Assembly (NCBI RefSeq): GCF_905220365.1
Contig: NC_061129.1
Coordinates: forward strand, 13,764,803-13,828,802
Direction of reading: 5' to 3'
Origin: Vanessa cardui
Lineage: Eukaryota > Arthropoda > Insecta > Lepidoptera > Nymphalidae
Length of the DNA: 64,000 nt
The first letter of the stretch is position 1. The number at the start of each line of letters is the position of its first letter. Below, piece by piece: positions 44,740 through 56,220 of this stretch. The translations under genes and the position numbers were made by a program. The notes under the pieces are model-generated. The model was given only the letters and a program-made list of their open reading frames with translations. It did no database searches and was not told the DNA's origin.

Positions 44740-45170
44740 AATCCGCTACGATTACACACGGAACACGGGTCACTCACAATGGTGTGCGCTTATTTGCATT
44801 TTCACTGAACTGGCCAATCTGCATTGCAAACTTCCACTATAGTATGTAAACAAATGCATATATAAATTTTCAGCCAGCCAATGAACCGATCACCTCTATA
44901 ACCGGCCGGTCAAGACACATAATCGCCTATTTTTTAGTTCATGAATAACGCATCGATGTTTGGCCTGACGTAATGCGTTGGGTTGTCATGCGCCGTTTTG
45001 ACGCGATCGAATGACATTTACAAACAATAGTCGGAATGCGATGGTTGGTGTGTAGTCACTCGACGGGATTTACGGCTTAATTCCCAGGCTGTTTGAATCG
45101 ATTTTCGCGCCCACATTATCCGATATCGCGTTAATCGCATTGACGGCATGTCAAAGTAATTTGAGGTTTG
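44740..45170. promoter_or_regulatory. candidate conserved non-coding element
   Basis: Unique, CG-richer than its flanks (ATGCGCCGTTTTGACGCGAT, CCGATATCGCGTTAATCGCA). It has an octamer-like ATTTGCAT at 44792-44799 and CTGCATTGCAAAC at 44819-44831, shared with the island at 39390. No coding frame or repeat recognised. Regulatory function is inferred. Confidence 0.3.
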
Positions 45171-45565
45171 GCTACACTGCTAGTCAAACATTGGTCAAAA
45201 CTATTATAATTATTTGTGAATAGATTAAATATTTATGTTCAACTATTTTGTATTTTGGTTACTGGTTTTATATTATGTATGCTAAAAAAAAAATTAAGAA
45301 AAAATAATAATCATTTAGAAACGACTTTGAGGAGCCCATTACTTTGGAATAATCTTAAACTTTTGATTCGTTATTCATGATAGGTATATATAGCTCGACT
45401 ATCGTAAAAGGCATATTGACTATAATTTAATTTCTTAAGTTTTATAGAAAACATCATCCTATAAAGATTTCTCACTACTTTTATTTCAATTCGCATCGCG
45501 TGTGGTAATTTTCTGCACATTTCGCAAAAGACAAGCACATATTCATTTTAATAATTTCTTATCAG

Positions 45566-45699
45566 AAGTTAAATTATTTATAATTGAAAATTCATATATT
45601 TCACAATCACAAAACACATTGTCAATACACGTAGAAGTATCGTTGGTTATTCGTGTCGATTCATTATCTTGGTGCGTTAAATTAAATGACTTAAACAAG
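45566..45699 (+). other. candidate 134-nt exon
   Basis: Acceptor TTAATAATTTCTTATCAG (AG at 45564-45565) and donor AACAAG/GTGAGTAAT (GT at 45700) bracket a stretch open in just one frame, which starts two bases in: VKLFIIENSYISQSQNTLSI and on to KLNDLNK. Both splice sites are strong. The peptide is not recognised, and 44 open codons are not by themselves significant here. Confidence 0.3.
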
Positions 45700-46381
45700 G
45701 TGAGTAATCGAATACTCCGAGAAGTTACTTTTAATAAGTCGACTTTAAACGACGTTAAACGACGTGGATAACCTCCAAACCTCAAAAAGAAGAGATCCAA
45801 ACCAAGTTGCCGTCACTGACCAACTATAAACTTTTTTTGCAAAAACAAAAGCTCATAGCCCCCATATAAAGAACTGTAATACATTTTTGTGATGTTCACC
45901 TATTATAACATACGTACTATCATGACATACCCATAATGCCGTCATCTACCTAAATAAATTTGAGAGTTATGAGCAAAGAACGCGGTATAAATGTAAATCA
46001 ATGTAACTTTAATAATAAGATAATAAGAAATAATAAGACCATTCAATTATTTTCAAAAAGAATCAAGACATCAAAAAACCGTGTATATATAACGATAGAG
46101 ATTATTTTTCTCATTAATATTCCCGTTAACGACATTATAGACACACCACGGTAGCGTAGACTTCCTAATGACCTCAACTAATACAGTTATAACGTGGAAT
46201 ATACTTCCCAGTTACTACGAATTCATCACAAAACTAATGACATGTTACAGAACATTCCACACACATCGTAAACAACAATCAGACGATGCATTTGAAATGT
46301 ATAACGCTATTCCAGTTGAATTTCGGTTATGACGGCACTGTCAGCCCATTGGTTAACAGCTAATGGAAATAAATATTGAGG

Positions 46382-46668
46382 ACTAGCTGTGCCCGCGACC
46401 TTTTACGCCTTTGAATATAACAAAAAAAATATTATTGTAGCCTAAGTTACTCCCTATTATATCAGTTATCTGCCAGTGAAAGTCCCATCAAAATCGATCC
46501 AGTCGTTCCAGAGATTAGCCGGAACAAAGAGACAGACAAACAAACATTGTAAAAAAACATGTTATTTTGGTATATTACGTACCCTGTATAAATACATATG
46601 CATTGAGTAAAAAAGGTTTTTAATATTACAAACAGACACTCCAATTATATTATATGTATAGATAATTT
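46382..46668 (+). repeat. family D3 LINE tail, near complete
   Basis: ACTAGCTGTGCCCGCGACCT, AGTTACTCCCTATTATATCA, CTGCCAGTGAAAGTCCCATC, AAAATCGATCCAGTCGTTCC and AGACAGACAAACAAACATTG. The ATCAAAATCGATCCAG...GTTCC core is the standard 3'-end motif of this LINE group. Confidence 0.82.
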
Positions 46669-47311
46669 GACTATTCAACAACTATTACAGAAAATTTATG
46701 ACTTATAATTAATGTATGGGATGTCATCCGATTCAGTTGATGTTTGTAGTTAGATACCCGTTCCTGTCATAATACTGTCACTCAGGTTGAAGAATTAGAT
46801 TACTCATAAAGAACCTTACAGTTCCCTTTACAACGAGCAATGCATATAACTTATATACAAAGTTTGTTTTAGTGGTAGAATCTGTGGCAGTACATATTTA
46901 CATTGACCCAAAAAAAAATTAAGAATGTAAAGATTAAAATTTTTAGTCATTTAATTTTTATAAATTATATATATTAAATATATATTTTCGCTTGACTTTT
47001 TTTATTGGTGTCGTGTAAGTAAGACATTTTATTATGAAAAGTAACTATTCGATCGGCACGCCATTGCCATATGCCACGCTAAACTAAAGCCTAATAAATA
47101 TAATAAACTACTACTAATTTGTTCTATAAAATAATGTAACTTCGATCGGGGACATCAAGGAAATTATATATGTACTTCAATTTTTGGGACGAAAGTTTTG
47201 TTAACTAATTCTTTGTGTCCGCTTAAAAAAAGCACATCTTTTTTTATTTCTTAAATCTCTTTTATCAACCAATTAATATCAATGAATTTTGTTAATAAGT
47301 TGTACTTGAAT

Positions 47312-47673
47312 CTATACATATATTAAAAATGAAATGTCTTTTTGTAATACCAAAATAACATTTTTGTCTGTTTGTTTTTCCAACTAATCTCGGGAACGGT
47401 TGTACTGATTTTAACAGGACTTTTACTGGCAGGTAGCTTATGTAATAAATAGTAACTTAGCCTACTTTTCTTTTAGAATTATGTATAAAATAATAATAAA
47501 GTCACTCTGCATTTTCAAAATGGCGGATGTGGGTGACCGCGTGACCGTGTGTGATCGACGTCTAAATATCACATAAGGTACCTACAGAATTAATAATTTA
47601 TAGTAAAATCTACGAACTGAACAGTAAGTTTTTGTTAAATTAAAACGCGTACGAGGTAGTGGGCACAGCTAGT
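47312..47673 (-). repeat. family D3 LINE tail, near complete
   Basis: The minus strand starts ACTAGCTGTGCCCACTACCT and CGTACGCGTTTTAATTTAAC. It includes CACCCGCATTCGCCATTTTG-like sequence (plus strand AAAATGGCGGATGTGGGTGA), TACCTGCCAGTAAAAGTCCT and AACCGTTCCCGAGATTAGTT. Confidence 0.8.
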
Positions 47674-48251
47674 CAAAATATAAAACTACATCATCATTAT
47701 ATTCGTCTATTTTGTCATTAAAATTACGCAAGAAAATCACGCAACATAAAACCCTAAACGTTATTAAACTATGACAACACAGCACATGAATAACAGACAC
47801 GATTACCAATTTGCATAATTGAAATTTAACTAAATGTTTGCCAAATATTGACAAGTGCTGCATAAATTTAGTTCTTTGTAGCCATATCAATATGTTAAAC
47901 TATTGTTTAAGTGCCGTTAACCATGCACTAACGGAATACGTTATACAGGGTTCCCATTTAAATATTTATGGAGTAGTTACTGCATCGTACGAGGGAGGGT
48001 CAATAATTAAGGTTTACATGTGTGCAGACAAGGGTGACTGTGTAAGTAACAAAAAGTCAATATCAAACGACAATATGGAATTGTTGAGGAAAACTGAGCT
48101 CGGAAAATTTTATAGAAAATAATGTTTTATGCGACCCTATTATTGTAAAATATCAAATTACAACAGATAAAGATATAAATATAAGTATTTATCAACACAA
48201 AAAACAGCACAATTTAATGATTACGTTATCATGAACGAAACCTTTAGTCAA

Positions 48252-48283
48252 ATTAAGATCAGCTACTATTAAGATCAGCTACT
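48252..48283 (+). repeat. 16-bp perfect tandem duplication
   Basis: ATTAAGATCAGCTACT occurs twice head to tail. Confidence 0.95.
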
Positions 48284-48699
48284 ATTAATTTTTCAATTAA
48301 AAACACCTGCCTTATTAATCTGTTAATCACATGTGCGTGAATTGCAAGAGTTAGGAGTGCTGAACCAGCAACAAAAGGAATCTGAGGAATCCGAATTCTT
48401 AATAGATTTCGAATTACGGTCAGAACAAGAATAACCGTTATCATTATCAGAAGAATACGGTTTGAAATTTTTATTATTTTAATGACATTGTGTATTTTTG
48501 AGAACATTTCATATTATTTATTGGTAGAAGTTATAAAGTTATAGAGAAATAGCAATTCTACTAAATTATCTAACTAGTGTTTTCTGAAGTTCTTTCATTT
48601 CAATGTAAACTCAACAACAGTGGCATATATTTATCAAATTAAATGTTTTTCCAAACAGTCTGATGAGACCCAATTAATATTCTCTCTCTAGTCAAACGT

Positions 48700-48850
48700 C
48701 AAATCAGACGGATTGCATCTTGTTGAAACAGAGTTCGTTAAATCCGTATAGTTTGTTCAGCCTAATCATCTGCTAATGGTATGCCAATCCGCCATGCGAA
48801 TTTATGCGAATGTGCCGTGTATGCATATCGTGACGACTCAAGGGTTAACT
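48700..48850. promoter_or_regulatory. GC-richer unique segment upstream of exon-like piece
   Basis: CCAATCCGCCATGCGAATTT and ATGCGAATGTGCCGTGTATG have repeated ATGCGAAT motifs. No repeat family matched. Possible regulatory DNA for a transcript whose first donor could be at 48982. Confidence 0.2.
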
Positions 48851-48903
48851 AAAATGCTAATTCTGAACACTGAGAAAACATAATTATGATTATATGTGCT
48901 CAG

Positions 48904-48981
48904 ACGGAAGGATATATTACAAGATAAGACAACTACTGGAATCTTTTCCATTACATAAATAGTTGGTATGGAGTTTAAAAG
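48904..48981 (+). other. possible non-coding exon
   Basis: Acceptor-like TGATTATATGTGCTCAG is followed 78 bases later by a strong donor AAAG/GTAAGTAAT at 48982. All three frames contain a stop, so it would be untranslated if real. Confidence 0.15.
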
Positions 48982-49536
48982 GTAAGTAATTTATTTGTGT
49001 CGTACTAAATTAATGCTTGGTATAAATGTTCCTAATATAATAGGTTACTATGTATGTGTGCCGTGTTAAATAAACATTTATTTCATTGAGAGAAACTATC
49101 AAATAGATTTATTCATTAAATTCTCGTATTTATTATTTAATTTTCTCGTTTTTCTTTAACTGTATTATTTTAAAAATATATTATCAAGTTTTTTAAAAGG
49201 ATAATGAGTAGCTTATATTATTAGATGGTCAGTTATTTAAACAAAAAATAAATATATAGACAATACAACGTTTACGTTTGGCCTCTTATTGATAGAATAT
49301 ATTAAAAAAACCTAACTAAACATTATTTAAATGGTTGTTTTGATAATTTAGTGTCATTTAAATGCTGTTTTTATCAATTAAAATGAATTGTAAGTTATTA
49401 CTGTAAACAGTAAAAATAAGCAGATTGTCTGCTATAGAATTTATAGATAGAAAATATGTATTTCTATTTTATTTTTAAGAAAAAAATATAATCATAATAA
49501 TGTTTATGAAATTATGAAGTCTAAAAATCTACTTAC

Positions 49537-49622
49537 GTTATTCATCACGTCATAGTCATGGGATCGATAAATTTCAATAAGATTACGGGTCCCATCAATG
49601 TGGCCATAGACACCGTTAGCTA
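49537..49622 (-). other. candidate 86-nt exon, minus strand
   Basis: Read on the minus strand, an acceptor-like CTTCCGAATTAAG precedes ANGVYGHIDGTRNLIEIYRS HDYDVMNN, which runs exactly into a donor AAC/GTAAGTAG (49531-49536 in plus coordinates). The peptide is well mixed and protein-like, and the segment has higher G+C than its flanks. The plus strand is also open here, ending YLIRKVHDYRKPD with a stop, so the strand is not certain. No family recognised. Confidence 0.35.
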
Positions 49623-50080
49623 CTTAATTCGGAAGGTCCATGATTATAGAAAGCCGGATTAAACTGGATTCACTAATAACAAAATACGAAAATGTGATAG
49701 CAGACAGCGTGGACTTGTTTTGTTACAGTCTGAGTGAACTCACAATAATTGCTGCTTGGAATATATCATATACAATTTAGTATTATATTATAACATGGAT
49801 ACACATTTTAAATTTGTTTTTTTAAAGTGCTGTAATATCGAATTGGGACACAATTCTGTAATTATATGTATACAGTGTGGCATTATAAATAAATAAACGA
49901 TCGAAATGATTAACTTTCAATTTTAATAACTCGCTCTGCTATCATTAATAACATTAAACATAGTTATCGTTTTTAAAACAAGACAGAGTTAAAGCATAGA
50001 ATTAATCATTTGTCATAATTGCATATATTTAAGGGTACAAGCCTCGCATCAATACTTAGATATCTTCTTTTTCAATTATG

Positions 50081-50340
50081 TCCACTATGTTGGAAGTCTT
50101 CGAGAGAGAAATACAACAACATACATATGTTTGTATAATCACTTGTTTGTCTACTCAGCTTTTTAGGCGGATTAAGCGATACATTTCTTACATTTGTATC
50201 AAATATAATCAACAACATAGATAGTGGAAAAGAGGTAGATACAATTTAATTACAATTAACTCTGATTTCTCGAAGGCTTTTGATACAGTTAGTTACTCAA
50301 TTTCTAGAATAAAACTGTATTTATATCCTCGATCGTCGAT
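50081..50340 (+). pseudogene. non-LTR reverse transcriptase relic, frameshifted
   Basis: Consecutive pieces in different frames match the RT palm entry of Jockey/CR1-type elements: STMLEVFEREIQQHTYV (the xKVFExxI...H motif), then GLSDTFLTFVSNIINNIDSG KEVDTI, then DFSKAFDTVSYSI (RT motif A with its first catalytic Asp region, FSKAFD, at about 50264). A frameshift separates the last two near 50248. The catalytic YADD region is absent. The clade is inferred from FSKAFD. Confidence 0.8.
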
Positions 50341-51536
50341 CCAAAAATTATTACCAAACAATAACCTAACTATTACGAAGAAATATTTTTGCATGAGCTT
50401 CTCAATAATAAAATGGGTTGCAGAGTCACGCTTTGCTGGAGTTAAATATTACTATAATAATGCCTTGAAAACCTGTAGCTTTGTTTAGTATCTCGAAACA
50501 CATAAACATGACATTATGATATTGACTTTTTTGAAAAATACATAGTCAATTTTTTTTATATTTCTCAGAATTATGAAAATGTTTTTGTTTTCTTTTTAAA
50601 TATTTTGTTGTGTGTGTTTTTTGATATTGATTATTTCACTAATGCTAAATTTAATTTTGTTTTATGTAATTTAACTTTTTTATATTTTCAATTTCTTATT
50701 TTTTTATAACAATCCCCATCTATTGATAGCCTATTGCTACTTTGTCGTGTAAAATAAATGTTCAGTTGTTATAAAAAATTGTATACGTATGATAACAAAT
50801 CAGGTACATAAAAAAATAATATATATTTATCAAATCTCTGATACTTTTTTACGTTTTATTTAGAACCTTGGAAATAAACATAAAATTCCGTCGCTATCGG
50901 AAGTAGAGAAAAGATTTGCAGTTAAGAAAATCCTTATTACGACTCAATAAAGTATAAATTTGCAGAAAACGTGTGCTAAAAACGCTGGGTATATTATACT
51001 TTCTTGCAATTGGAAGTGCCAACTTTACGATCTAGCTTCGTAATCGATTGTAAACGTGACCGGTCTACTAATATTTCGGCTGTAAGTGTAAATTTAACGC
51101 GCCCTAATAATTCCAGAGAATGATATAAAACTACGCAATGAAATATGTATTATTATGTACTTATGTTGTGTTGTATTGGTATTCATATCGTCATTGAATA
51201 TAGGAAAACAATTTAAGCTTTAGCTTTTGAGAAACCTTTAAAAAATTACTGTCCCCTGAGATAAGGAAATAGAAACTGTTTTATATTTAATCAGTAATTT
51301 TATTAGAGAATATTTCAATATGACGTCTAAACTTCATAAACGTAATTTTCATCTAAACAGTATATTAAACTAACTGTGAAATATATACATATTTAACCAA
51401 ATATAACTTAAAAAATTTCTGTGCTCAGCAGATTTCAATTCTTATTTTAAAATACTGACGTTGTTTGTAATAAAGTGATGTAAACGAGAATATAGTAGGT
51501 ATATTTTTTGTTTAAATCAACTTTCCATATCAATAG
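50341..51536. other. unique AT-rich DNA, no feature seen
   Basis: May contain further decayed LINE sequence after the RT relic, but no motif is visible. Confidence 0.35.
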
Positions 51537-51692
51537 GTTAAGGCCATTCCCTTTGAGGTTTGGAACATATTCCACCACGCTGTTCCAATGCGGGTGGAAT
51601 ACACGTAGAGAATTTCTACGAAATTAGACACATACTGTAATGCATATTAAATTTAACAACGTATAAATGTCCCAGTGCTGGGCCTTAGACCA
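51537..51692 (-). repeat. family S SINE fragments
   Basis: TTTGAGGTTTGGAACATATT, CCACCACGCTGTTCCAATGC and AATTTCTACGAAATTAGACA form one piece. CAGTGCTGGGCCTTAGACC at about 51673 looks like a separate tail piece. Confidence 0.65.
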
Positions 51693-51859
51693 TCAATTTC
51701 ATTTAAACGTTTTATTTAATTTTTTTTTTTTTATTATTATTATTTTTTTATTAATTTTATTTACGTAAATCATAACTGAAAGACAGTCAAGGTGACTTTA
51801 TAGAATTTAATTACAATAAAATGTATCAAATCATATAGGTACAGTAATAATTATCATAA

Positions 51860-52390
51860 AACATTTATAAGTATATCTACTTAGATATATACTATAAGTA
51901 TATATCTACCTAGTATATACTTGCACAGAAACCGTCATTTTAAAGTTATGTAATACGAATCGTTTGGACGAATAAGCACTGTATTCACGTATTCCGTAAC
52001 AGGCGTAAATATTTAAAGTAATTAAACTTTATTTCAACAAAGAGCCGGACGCGAATACACGTACTTCTCGACTGGAAATAACATTTTTGGAGATTATCTC
52101 GTGCTTTTAATGTAAGCAACATTTTCGTATGTACTAGTTTTTATTATTATTCAGGAAATGTGAGATTACAGAGAACGTATAGTTATTTTTATAAAAGCGC
52201 GTTTGAAAAATAATTTCCTCCTAATATTTCTTAAGCGATGTGTTATAATTATTATTGTTCGCAAGTGTGAACAAACACACACATATCTCTCCCTCTTATA
52301 ATATATAATATAAATTATAATTATATAATAAAGTCTATCAATTATAATGAATATTATATAATATATAATAGCTATCATAATATTCTTCTT
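51860..52390. other. AT-rich DNA with imperfect hairpins
   Basis: Near-palindromic TATATC/GATATA strings lie at 51867-51922, and ATTATATAATATATAATA-type repeats at about 52296-52385 surround an inverted spacer. Probably low-complexity DNA. Confidence 0.4.
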
Positions 52391-52955
52391 CTTAATTTTT
52401 TTTGCTCATTCTCTTGTCTATGAAAATACGTAAGGCCGTTGATTCTGAGTCGGAACTTTGTATGTTTTTATTGAATATATAATATATACTATATTTAGTA
52501 TAAGCGATTTGGGACAAGAGACCCAATTATGGTCACTTTCAAGAGGTTTCGTATTTTCAAGTACACCTATTTTTATATAACAAATATAAATAATCTTAAT
52601 AATTATTATTGTATTAAGATACATTGTTTATAAACAAACTGTATTTATATCAGCTTTTATTGAATCAATAATTTCATATTATAGTTGTATGTATTTTGGG
52701 CTAAGAATTAATCGGTAAATTAAATTTCAAAAATAATTAATCTTTAAAGAGTATGTAATCTTAGCCAATTATTGCAACCCTAACTTATATTAGCCGTCAA
52801 GTAGCTTAGCCGCGGGCTATAGCTGGTAAACAGGCGGTTTTACCGACATACTGCATAAGAATACCGCTGTATAATAAACCTCGGAGGTGTATGTAATTAA
52901 AACTTTGATGCCTCGGGATGCGCGACAACCTTAATTATAAGCACTTATATTATAT

Positions 52956-53194
52956 ACTAGTGATCTCCTCCGGCTTCGCACGGGTGCAATTCTGATAATA
53001 CACTAAGGAATTTGTTTATTAACGACATCACATTAGAAACTTCTAAAATTATCAGCGTTTCTTTTCTATATTGTCCATGTGATATACAAAAACCTTCCTC
53101 ACGAATCACTCTATCTGTAACAAAAATCGCATCAAAACCGTTTGCCTAATTTTAAAGATAACAGTAAGCGTCTTTGTTTTATACTATGTATTGA
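52956..53194 (+). repeat. family D RTE-like tail
   Basis: ACTAGTGATCTCCTCCGGCT, TCGCACGGGTGCAATTCTG, CGACATCACATTAGAAACTT and TTGTTTTATACTATGTATTG. About 25 bases shorter than the copy at 13090. A family F SINE starts 10 bases downstream. Confidence 0.78.
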
Positions 53195-53203
53195 AACTAT
53201 GTT

Positions 53204-53452
53204 GACGACCTCCGTGGTCGAGTGGTGTGTATACCGGTTTTCATGGGTACGCCACTCTGAGGTCCCGGGTTCGATTCCTGGCCGAATCGATGTAGATTAC
53301 TATTAGTTTTCTATTTTGTCTTGGGTCTGGGTGTTTGTACCGTCGTTACTTCTGATTTCCATAACACAAGTGCTTCAGCTACTTACACTGGGATCAGAGT
53401 ATTGTATGTGATGTTGTGTCATATTTAAAATAAATAAATAAATATATATATA
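53204..53452 (+). mobile_element. family F tRNA-derived SINE, full length
   Basis: The head is tRNA-like with box A TGGTCGAGTGG (53215-53225) and box B GGTTCGATTCC (53268-53278), 53 bases apart (start to start). The body reads TCTATTTTGTCTTGGGTCTG, CGTCGTTACTTCTGATTTCC and AGTGCTTCAGCTACTTACAC. The tail is (AAAT)n. No anticodon-arm cloverleaf for a functional tRNA follows, and three relatives exist at 28609, 59383 and 59985. Confidence 0.88.
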
Positions 53453-53807
53453 TGTTTTATTATGTGCTTGTTTATTACGCTAATGCTGAGGCTTCATAAA
53501 TCCTGATATTCATGCGAACTTTGTCTTCGGTCTTAAATGAATGTGTATGACCATACTTCGTTCTGAAACTCAGTCAATTCCCAATAAACTTTACAATTTT
53601 CCTTTCGATATGGCAAGAACTCAGTTTTTATAAGAAAAGCTTAGTGGAGCGCCCGCATAATAATAGTGAAGCAACTAAAGCGAATACAGTATTTTGAAGT
53701 TCCAAAAAAGACTTAAATGTTTTGAATGTCGCTTATCACCTTCTGATATTTCAGCATCGTGTTGTTCTACGGTGAGTTTCGAGTTTAGTTATTTTTTGTT
53801 TATTTAG

Positions 53808-53875
53808 GTCACGTGACTTGGTTCCATATTTTATTATACAGTGACGTCACAAATCTCACGTCACGTCACCGATAT
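53808..53875. promoter_or_regulatory. palindromic E-box plus CRE cluster
   Basis: GTCACGTGAC (53808-53817, perfect palindrome with a CACGTG E-box), GTGACGTCAC (53841-53850, perfect palindrome with TGACGTCA) and CACGTCACGTCACC (two more ACGTCAC-type half sites near 53857-53870) fall within 70 bases of otherwise AT-rich unique DNA. CACGTG binds bHLH factors (CLK/CYC, MITF/USF types) and TGACGTCA binds CREB/ATF. Function is inferred. Confidence 0.4.
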
Positions 53876-54231
53876 TTTAGTAAATATAATTATAATAAAT
53901 AAAAAATTGTAAAATATAGACGTATAAAAAAATGATTTATTAAAGTGTATGATTATGTATATTATTTATCAAAGATCATATATTATTACATATAGTTAGT
54001 ACGAGTCATCTTGATCTCGATGTGGTCGAGTTGAACTAACTTAATATGATTAGATTTAAGCTATAGTTTATGTGCTATGCTAGTACAACATAATGGACTA
54101 AATTCATCGGGGAGACGCCGGTGGATTCGACGCGCCATAAATTAGACCGTTAGATCGGTCAAGTGACATCTCGTTACAGGGTACACAAACATTTTGTATT
54201 TATTTATCTATGTATTTTAATTTATATTAAC

Positions 54232-54275
54232 ACTAGTTACCCACGGCTTCGCTCGCCTTTTGGATGTTAGTTCTC
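54232..54275 (+). repeat. family D2 LINE tail, 5' part, split by SINE
   Basis: ACTAGTTACCCACGGCTTCG and CTCGCCTTTTGGATG open the tail. It resumes at 54554 with ACACCAAATTTCATCAAATT and continues to ATAATATAAGTATAG near 54645. Confidence 0.78.
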
Positions 54276-54553
54276 AACAACAACAACAACAGCCTGTAAA
54301 TTCCCACTGCTGGGCTAAAGGCCTCCTCTCCCTTTGAGGAGAAGGTTTGGAACATATTCCACCACGCTGTTCGGGTTGCAATGCGGGTTGGTGGAATGCA
54401 CATGTGGCATCCTCACGATGTTTACTTCACCGCTGAGCACGAGATGAATTATAAAGACAAATTCAGCACATGAAACAGCGGTGCTTGCCTGGGTTTGAAC
54501 CCGCAATCATCATTTAAGATGCACGCGTTCTAACCACTGGGCCATCGCGACTC
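54276..54553 (-). mobile_element. family S SINE nested in LINE tail
   Basis: (CAA)n tail, AAATTCCCACTGCTGGGCTA, TTGAGGAGAAGGTTTGGAAC, GGTTTGAACCCGCAATCATC and CACTGGGCCATCGCGACTC. Part of the body (GCAGAATTTCTATGAAATTAG) is deleted. The target-site duplication is not clear. Confidence 0.88.
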
Positions 54554-54645
54554 TCTTCACACCAAATTTCATCAAATTCTATTCATTGGTTTGATCGTGA
54601 AATAGCGACGGACAGACACATCACTTCTATAATATAAGTATAGAT
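54554..54645 (+). repeat. family D2 LINE tail, 3' part
   Basis: ACACCAAATTTCATCAAATT, GTTTGATCGTGAAATAGCGA and CGGACAGACACATCACTTC finish the tail interrupted at 54275. Confidence 0.75.
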
Positions 54646-55681
54646 TAAAACAAATTTGGCCATCGAGGCAAACACGGAAATAGGCAACATAAACATAATT
54701 GTATATTAGTTATTATAATAATATATAATATTAACGCTACACATAAACAAGGGGCATTTCAGCAGCTGTGGGGAGCGAGGAGTATTGCATACGATTCAGT
54801 CTAAAAAAGACACATGTTCTTATAAATAACATAGTTCTTAAAAATAACTACTTTATTATTTAACACAGTACAACACTATATATATAAACTTATAAATTAT
54901 TGTATGCTGTAATAAGTAAGGTAACACAAATACGAGTACACTGTTCAAAGCACTTTTTTCAAGTAACAGCTAGCGTATTCCTCGAACTTCGCCTTGCACA
55001 GTGCTGCCATTAGAGACGAAATTTGACTGGAAATAAGATGGCAATAACAAAAAATAGTTTTAAAATGAACATTGCTGAGGTGAGATATTTTCTATTTAAA
55101 GCGACATTACACTTGATTGGCGGTTTATCGAGCAACTTCATCAAGTGTTTTTCATGCCAAAATATGCTGTCATTAGTAAAATAAAAAACATACTCGTATC
55201 TTTTTAGGGGGGTCGGAATATTCCAGTCCAAAAAAATTTACCACCAGTGAAATATTTTATTAATTTACTTCATTTTCATCCCTTACAAATGCAACAGCTA
55301 TTAATATAAATAAGTATGCAAACTCATACCACACTCAATTACAAAAGCCTCAGAGATATAATCAAATGAGGGTTGAGAGCCCCTGAGACAGACATCGCCC
55401 GGGGCTTGAATCATGCACAAGACTATTCGCCAACACAGAATCATATGTACATACATTTTATATACACATAAATTATTTATTATGTCTGCACGTAAATTTT
55501 TCAAAGGATGCATCGCAAGGGACATTTTTGTCCGTCTGTCTGTACATCGCATGGATGCTAAAAAAATATTTGAATGTAACGACGTGATATCCATTAGTTA
55601 ATGCGTAGTATAATCGAGTTACAAAAAAGGTTCCGTAGATTACTTTAACATGGGTGGAATCAAATATTTGCTTAATTGTGT

Positions 55682-55870
55682 GTGTTTTTTTATGTTATAG
55701 GGGGGGGGCGGCTCACCAGATGGAAAGTGACTACTACCGCCCATGGACATCTGCAACACCAGACTTGCAGGTACGTTGCAGGCTTTTAAGGAAGAAGTAC
55801 GCTTTTTTCTTGAAGGTTCCCAAAATCCTATCGGTTCGGAAAAACCGCCGGCGAAAAGCTAGTTGTAACA
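55682..55870 (-). mobile_element. family G LINE 3' end
   Basis: On the minus strand: AGCTTTTCGCCGGCGGTTTT, CCGAACCGATAGGATTTTGG, ACCTTCAAGAAAAAAGCGTA and TTCCTTAAAAGCCTGCAACG, then CATGGGCGGTAGTAGTCACT and a C-run (55701-55708 as G's). It ends in an A-rich 3' tail (T-run at 55686-55692 on plus). Same reading frame region as 6074-6280. Confidence 0.78.
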
Positions 55871-56220
55871 TTGTAGTAATTAAATTAAAATGGCAGATAC
55901 TGAAATCAAACATTTTACATTTCTAGCTAAGCCGACGTCTGAGCAATGAGTGACGGTGGAGAGACTGCGAAATTGCAGAGTCACTCACCACACAAAGCAA
56001 ACTTGTCATCCATTTTAAAATCCGTCACGTATACTACGTTGACTATGAACTTGAGATGATTTAATTTTTTTTTTATTTATTATTATAAAATCGAAACAAA
56101 ATAACCCATTTTAATGAGATTTACCTTGAACACCAAAGAGGGATAGGTTGTTTTATTAAGCTTAACACAACTGATGGCCAGCCCAACAAGGAGCGATAAC
56201 AACTAGTATAGAATAAATGC

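Noticed and set aside
47838..48122. 94-codon plus-strand open frame
   Set aside because: Residue mix is slightly protein-like, but there is no motif, no acceptor or donor and no homologue I recognise.
52296..52385. AT-only hairpins as a possible microRNA precursor
   Set aside because: The arms are low complexity and pair in many registers; no defined stem of microRNA type.
53204..53285. A tRNA gene suggested by box A and box B
   Set aside because: The box sequences belong to the tRNA-like head of a SINE with three relatives and a (AAAT)n tail; no complete cloverleaf follows.
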